From: Gammaproteobacteria bacterium
Lineage (GTDB): Bacteria; Pseudomonadota; Gammaproteobacteria; Pseudomonadales; Pseudohongiellaceae
NCBI GenBank assembly: GCA_003451715.1
Contig: DMJN01000313.1
Span: forward strand, 1-7,074
DNA: 7,074 bases
Direction of reading: 5' to 3'
Shown: one piece after another, positions 4,709 through 7,074 of the stretch
Position numbering within the stretch: position 1 is the first letter of the stretch
How the letters are laid out: each line of letters begins with the position of its first letter
Notes under the pieces: generated by a model
Told to the model about the DNA's origin: nothing
Seen by the model: only the letters and a program-made list of their open reading frames with translations
Database searches by the model: none
Translations under genes and position numbers: made by a program

Positions 4709-6166
4709 GTGAGTGCTCTACCCCATAAGTTTTTCCACACCGGGAAGCACTCTTATCTGTACCTACCGTTTAACAACCGCTTCTACCAGCTCGATGATTG
4801 TTGTATCGAGACACTTAGCGCCTGGCTTCATGGCGATACCGCTACACACACTACTGTACCTAGCGACAGCCTCGGTACCTTTCTGGCCGGCCATCCGGAA
4901 ATACGCGAGGCTTTTACTAACTATCAAGAGTTTGATTTCCATAACCCGATTACAACTACCGGATATCGCCAAGCCATCACTGATCACCTGACAACCTGCG
5001 TTCTTTGTGTCACCGAACAGTGCAACCTTAGATGCAGCTACTGCTGTTACTCCGAACATTACCCCCAGTCGCCCAACTTCAGCAATAACACTATGCGCAA
5101 TGAAGTAGCGCGACAAGCTGTTGATTTCCTGTTTACACATTCACGGAAGACTTCTTCTGAACTGACACTCGGCTTCTACGGTGGAGAGCCGATGATCAAC
5201 TATCCGTTGATCCGAAACACTGTCGCATACGCCAAAGAAATTTTTGGTGATCAGATTTTATTCACTATGACTACCAATGCGACGTTGCTGAATCAGGAAA
5301 AAATTGATTTTCTGATAGAAAACAATTTTGGCCTAACTGTCTCGCTGGATGGAGATCAACAAAGTACAGACCGTTACCGAAAGTACTGGAAAGAACCAGG
5401 CAGCGTCTTTGAGTCGGTACTGACATCGGTAAGAATGATTCGAGAGGCTGATCCAGATTATTTCCAGAACAGGGTCATTTTTAATTCGGTGCTTTCCGGG
5501 CCACTCGACTTAGACAGCCTGGAGGAGACCTTTATTGAGCACCTCGGTACACAGGCTGTCAACGTAGGCCTTTCCACCATCAGTGCAGAACATACAGATT
5601 TCTTTGAGCATCACCCGCGGGCGAACCAATACGACGATGCGCTGAACCAGGCTGAAGATGCTTACTATAAAAAACTGGCAGAAGGTATAGGGAGTGACAA
5701 GCGCCAGTCCATAGCTTTTTATCACTTTCTGAGGGGTGCGACTATCCGAATCAGTAAACGACCAGATAAACCGCTGAATGAAACAATCCCCTTTCCCACT
5801 GGACAGTGTATTCCGATGGTTTTTCAGACCTACATCCGACCTAATGGTGATACCTATATCTGTGAGAAATTCGAAGGTAATAGCGTAGGCAACGTTTTTG
5901 ACGGGATTGATATCGATGTCGTCGAGGCCCTTTTCCAGCCCTATTATCAGGATACAACTAAGACCTGCAAACAATGCTGGGTACAACGGCTGTGCAGTAA
6001 CTGCATTGTAGAGTGCATCAGCAATGGCGCTTTCAATCCCGAAATGAAGCGTTCTGCCTGTGAGAGCGAGCGGGCTAGTTATGAGCACTCAATTACCCGA
6101 TACCTTGATACCTTAGAGAAGAACCCCTCGGCATTGGATATTCTCGACAACTGGAGTTATGAATAA
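4709..6166 (+). CDS. Radical SAM/SPASM RiPP maturase
   Basis: The 485-residue enzyme is the likely modifier of the upstream peptide. Residues 1 to about 90 form a non-catalytic N-terminal part (SYLYLPFNNRFYQLDD), in the place where such maturases often carry a leader-recognition region. The rSAM core has C105-x3-C109-x2-C112 (CNLRCSYC), FYGGEP (156-161), TTNATLL (188-194) and VSLDGD (211-216). The SPASM domain is complete: C367, then G380-x4-C385, C420-x2-C423-x5-C429-x2-C432-x3-C436, and C451, which should hold two auxiliary [4Fe-4S] clusters. This architecture is shared by sactipeptide, ranthipeptide and cyclophane-forming enzymes and by anaerobic sulfatase maturases; the adjacent Cys-rich peptide favours a RiPP role. 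The start is GTG 4709, because the frame has a TGA at 4676-4678 and no ATG near the beginning. No normally spaced ribosome site is seen. Its end overlaps the convergent gene by 10 bases. Confidence 0.93.
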   Translation: MSALPHKFFHTGKHSYLYLPFNNRFYQLDDCCIETLSAWLHGDTATHTTVPSDSLGTFLAGHPEIREAFTNYQEFDFHNPITTTGYRQAITDHLTTCVLCVTEQCNLRCSYCCYSEHYPQSPNFSNNTMRNEVARQAVDFLFTHSRKTSSELTLGFYGGEPMINYPLIRNTVAYAKEIFGDQILFTMTTNATLLNQEKIDFLIENNFGLTVSLDGDQQSTDRYRKYWKEPGSVFESVLTSVRMIREADPDYFQNRVIFNSVLSGPLDLDSLEETFIEHLGTQAVNVGLSTISAEHTDFFEHHPRANQYDDALNQAEDAYYKKLAEGIGSDKRQSIAFYHFLRGATIRISKRPDKPLNETIPFPTGQCIPMVFQTYIRPNGDTYICEKFEGNSVGNVFDGIDIDVVEALFQPYYQDTTKTCKQCWVQRLCSNCIVECISNGAFNPEMKRSACESERASYEHSITRYLDTLEKNPSALDILDNWSYE

Positions 6167-6753
6167 TAGGCTTGTTTTCTGATGAGCTTTATGCCTCGTT
6201 CACGGCAGAACTTCTCAACTATTCGGTATACCCTGCATTCCTCACCCCAGCGAATCGTTGAGTGAGTGTCGTGCTCTGAATCCAGTCGGGAATCAAAATA
6301 ACCTGCTCCCTGCATATCGGCTCCGTATATCAGGATTTCCCTGGCCCCTTCATGCAATGCTTTCGCAATTGCTGCCACCAGGGTAAAGGTATGCCAGAGC
6401 ATCTCTGGATCCATACCACCTGGCCTACAAAGATCAGAATTTTTGGGGAAAAAAGACTTCTCAAAACCATCCAGTGTCTGGATGACATCTGGCCGATAAC
6501 GCTGGGTTTCAGTTATCAATTTTTCCGGGCACCACAAGACAACACCGGACATAAGTTCATCAACGTTATCTGCGAGCAACAGCACCGCTGGAACAACATG
6601 GTAATCCATCACAGCCCAATAACCGCATGAAACCCCCAGCATCGCGCCGTTAACCGCAATTGACCGGCTTGTGGGCTGAAAAAAACCAGGATCTATTTCA
6701 TTGACCCAATGCTTCAGTGACGGGCCTGGGCAAAAAATTTTCCAGGTGCTCAT
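6157..6753 (-). CDS. DUF115/phage 'norphogenetic'-like Rossmann-type protein
   Basis: The 198-residue product begins MSTWKIFCPGPSLKHW. A nucleotide-loop-like PGPSL (9-13), AVNGAML (33-39) with a following aspartate (D50), and IYGADMQGAGYFD (142-154) are the pattern of DUF115/MptE-like and phage 'norphogenetic' proteins, which are distantly related in layout to family-42 sialyltransferases. Function in these groups is mostly unproven: sugar-nucleotide or pterin-related transfer has been suggested. It has no signal peptide or membrane segment and appears complete. The start is ATG 6753; no Shine-Dalgarno sequence is seen, but TATACT lies ten bases upstream of the ATG, so a leaderless or very short-leader transcript is possible. 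It is convergent with the rSAM/SPASM gene, overlapping its last 10 bases, so it is probably not in the RiPP operon, though both would be inherited together. A cargo gene of phage origin is another reading. Confidence 0.7.
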   Translation of the reverse strand: MSTWKIFCPGPSLKHWVNEIDPGFFQPTSRSIAVNGAMLGVSCGYWAVMDYHVVPAVLLLADNVDELMSGVVLWCPEKLITETQRYRPDVIQTLDGFEKSFFPKNSDLCRPGGMDPEMLWHTFTLVAAIAKALHEGAREILIYGADMQGAGYFDSRLDSEHDTHSTIRWGEECRVYRIVEKFCRERGIKLIRKQAYYS

Positions 6754-6951
6754 GTTGCGGTAGTATAACTACGATGGATCATGTCTCTTCGGACTGAAAC
6801 TGAGCCCCATACCCTCTCTCAACACAAGCTGCCGTTGTTACCCGTAGATTGAAACGCTATGGGGAAAACCGCCTACTACTATTTCAATTGAAAGACTGCC
6901 TTAGCTGACACACCTACTTTTCTTGCACCGGCCGTGGTCCGGCTGGCTTAA

Positions 6952-6988
6952 TCTGAATAGGGAAACTAGAATTTTCCGTTTATTCAGA
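6952..6988. repeat. Inverted repeat (two-part hairpin)
   Basis: TCTGAATA (6952-6959) pairs perfectly with TATTCAGA (6981-6988), and inside it GGAAA (6961-6965) pairs with TTTCC (6973-6977) across a loop that contains CTAGAAT. The loop carries a ggaaactaga copy related to the end repeats. No U-run follows the hairpin on either strand, so it is unlikely to be a simple terminator. Confidence 0.5.
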
Positions 6989-6995
6989 ACCGGCG

Positions 6996-7012
6996 TACGG
7001 TGGGCAACCGTA
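6996..7012. repeat. Short inverted repeat
   Basis: TACGGT (6996-7001) and ACCGTA (7007-7012) are perfect inverted arms around GGGCA, lying eight bases after the larger hairpin. Two adjacent stem-loops in an otherwise gene-free stretch suggest a structured or recombination-related element, with low certainty. Confidence 0.35.
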
Positions 7013-7050
7013 GTTACCGACCATATAACAATCACACAGAACGATCGCTA

Positions 7051-7064
7051 GTAACTAGAACCGG
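7051..7064 (+). repeat. 14-bp direct repeat, right copy
   Basis: This is the same 14 bases as at 41-54, located ten bases from the window end. The placement near both ends could mean that the intervening region is flanked by a dispersed repeat, or simply that an assembly broke at a repeated sequence. Confidence 0.4.
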
Positions 7065-7074
7065 TCCAGAGAAT

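Larger units (their letters stand above)
6754..7074. other. 321-bp region without a convincing gene
   Basis: Only short open stretches are present, such as a 23-codon frame from ATG 6781 and an overlapping frame reading VVTRRLKRYGENRLLLFQLK that ends near 6903 and lacks a clear start. The distal half holds two inverted repeats (6952-6988 and 6996-7012) and the right copy of the 14-base direct repeat. It could be the edge of a mobile or dispersed element, but no transposase or recognised attachment site is visible. Confidence 0.5.

Noticed and set aside
4672..4728. An 18-codon ORF (ATG ATG ACC...) overlapping the maturase start as a possible upstream regulatory ORF
   Set aside because: No ribosome site and no distinctive peptide; coincidence is likely.
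5510..6088. 192-codon minus-strand ORF inside the maturase gene
   Set aside because: The opposite strand carries a complete rSAM/SPASM motif set; this is an antisense shadow.
6781..6852. 23-codon ORF on the plus strand in the right edge
   Set aside because: No ribosome site, no recognisable motif, and short open frames of this size are expected by chance.
1..7074. CRISPR array, tRNA or rRNA genes
   Set aside because: No regularly spaced repeats, no cloverleaf-like sequence and no rRNA motifs were seen on either strand.

Overview
This is a bacterial accessory region that looks like a mosaic of short gene blocks and gene relics. Its theme is radical S-adenosylmethionine (rSAM) chemistry: three rSAM enzymes of different architecture lie within 7 kb. 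The organism cannot be fixed from this window. The double-glycine style leader, the Shine-Dalgarno use and a D-cysteine desulfhydrase-like relic would fit a proteobacterium or another metabolically rich environmental lineage, but this is only a guess. Base use differs between blocks: the stretch from about 1626 to 3540 reads as more GC-rich, with ATC, CTC, TCG and GAG codons, than the flanks. This suggests separate origins.

Left block, minus strand (3540 down to 219). The order of transcription is a broken reading frame (3540-3205), a 53-residue small ORF (3208-3047), a B12-binding-type rSAM protein (3050-1626), a small ORF (1569 or 1515 to 1369) and an rSAM enzyme with a SPASM/twitch-like C-terminus (1331-219). 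The first three frames are joined by two successive ATGA stop/start overlaps. The two small ORFs sit where precursor or partner proteins of rSAM enzymes usually sit, but neither matches a family that I recognise.

Centre (about 3540-4337). There is no convincing intact gene here. It holds an interrupted minus-strand frame (3938-3366), a possible small repeat relic (about 3949-4076) and the C-terminal end of a PLP-dependent ACC deaminase/D-cysteine desulfhydrase-like gene on the plus strand (about 4086-4337).

Right block, plus strand (4334-6166). This is the clearest biological system. A 78-residue peptide carries a LENVSGG leader motif, a CxCxCxC cluster and a tandem TWTxxKK repeat. After a hairpin-rich spacer comes a 485-residue rSAM/SPASM peptide maturase. 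I read this as a RiPP (ribosomally made, post-translationally modified peptide) cluster of the thioether (sactipeptide/ranthipeptide) or cyclophane (triceptide) kind. No transporter, leader peptidase or immunity gene is visible. A convergent 198-residue gene with a DUF115/phage-type Rossmann-like sequence overlaps the maturase 3' end by 10 bases.

Right edge (6754-7074). No convincing gene is seen, but there are two inverted repeats. A 14-base direct repeat is present near both ends of the window (41-54 and 7051-7064), which may be a dispersed repeat flanking the whole region.
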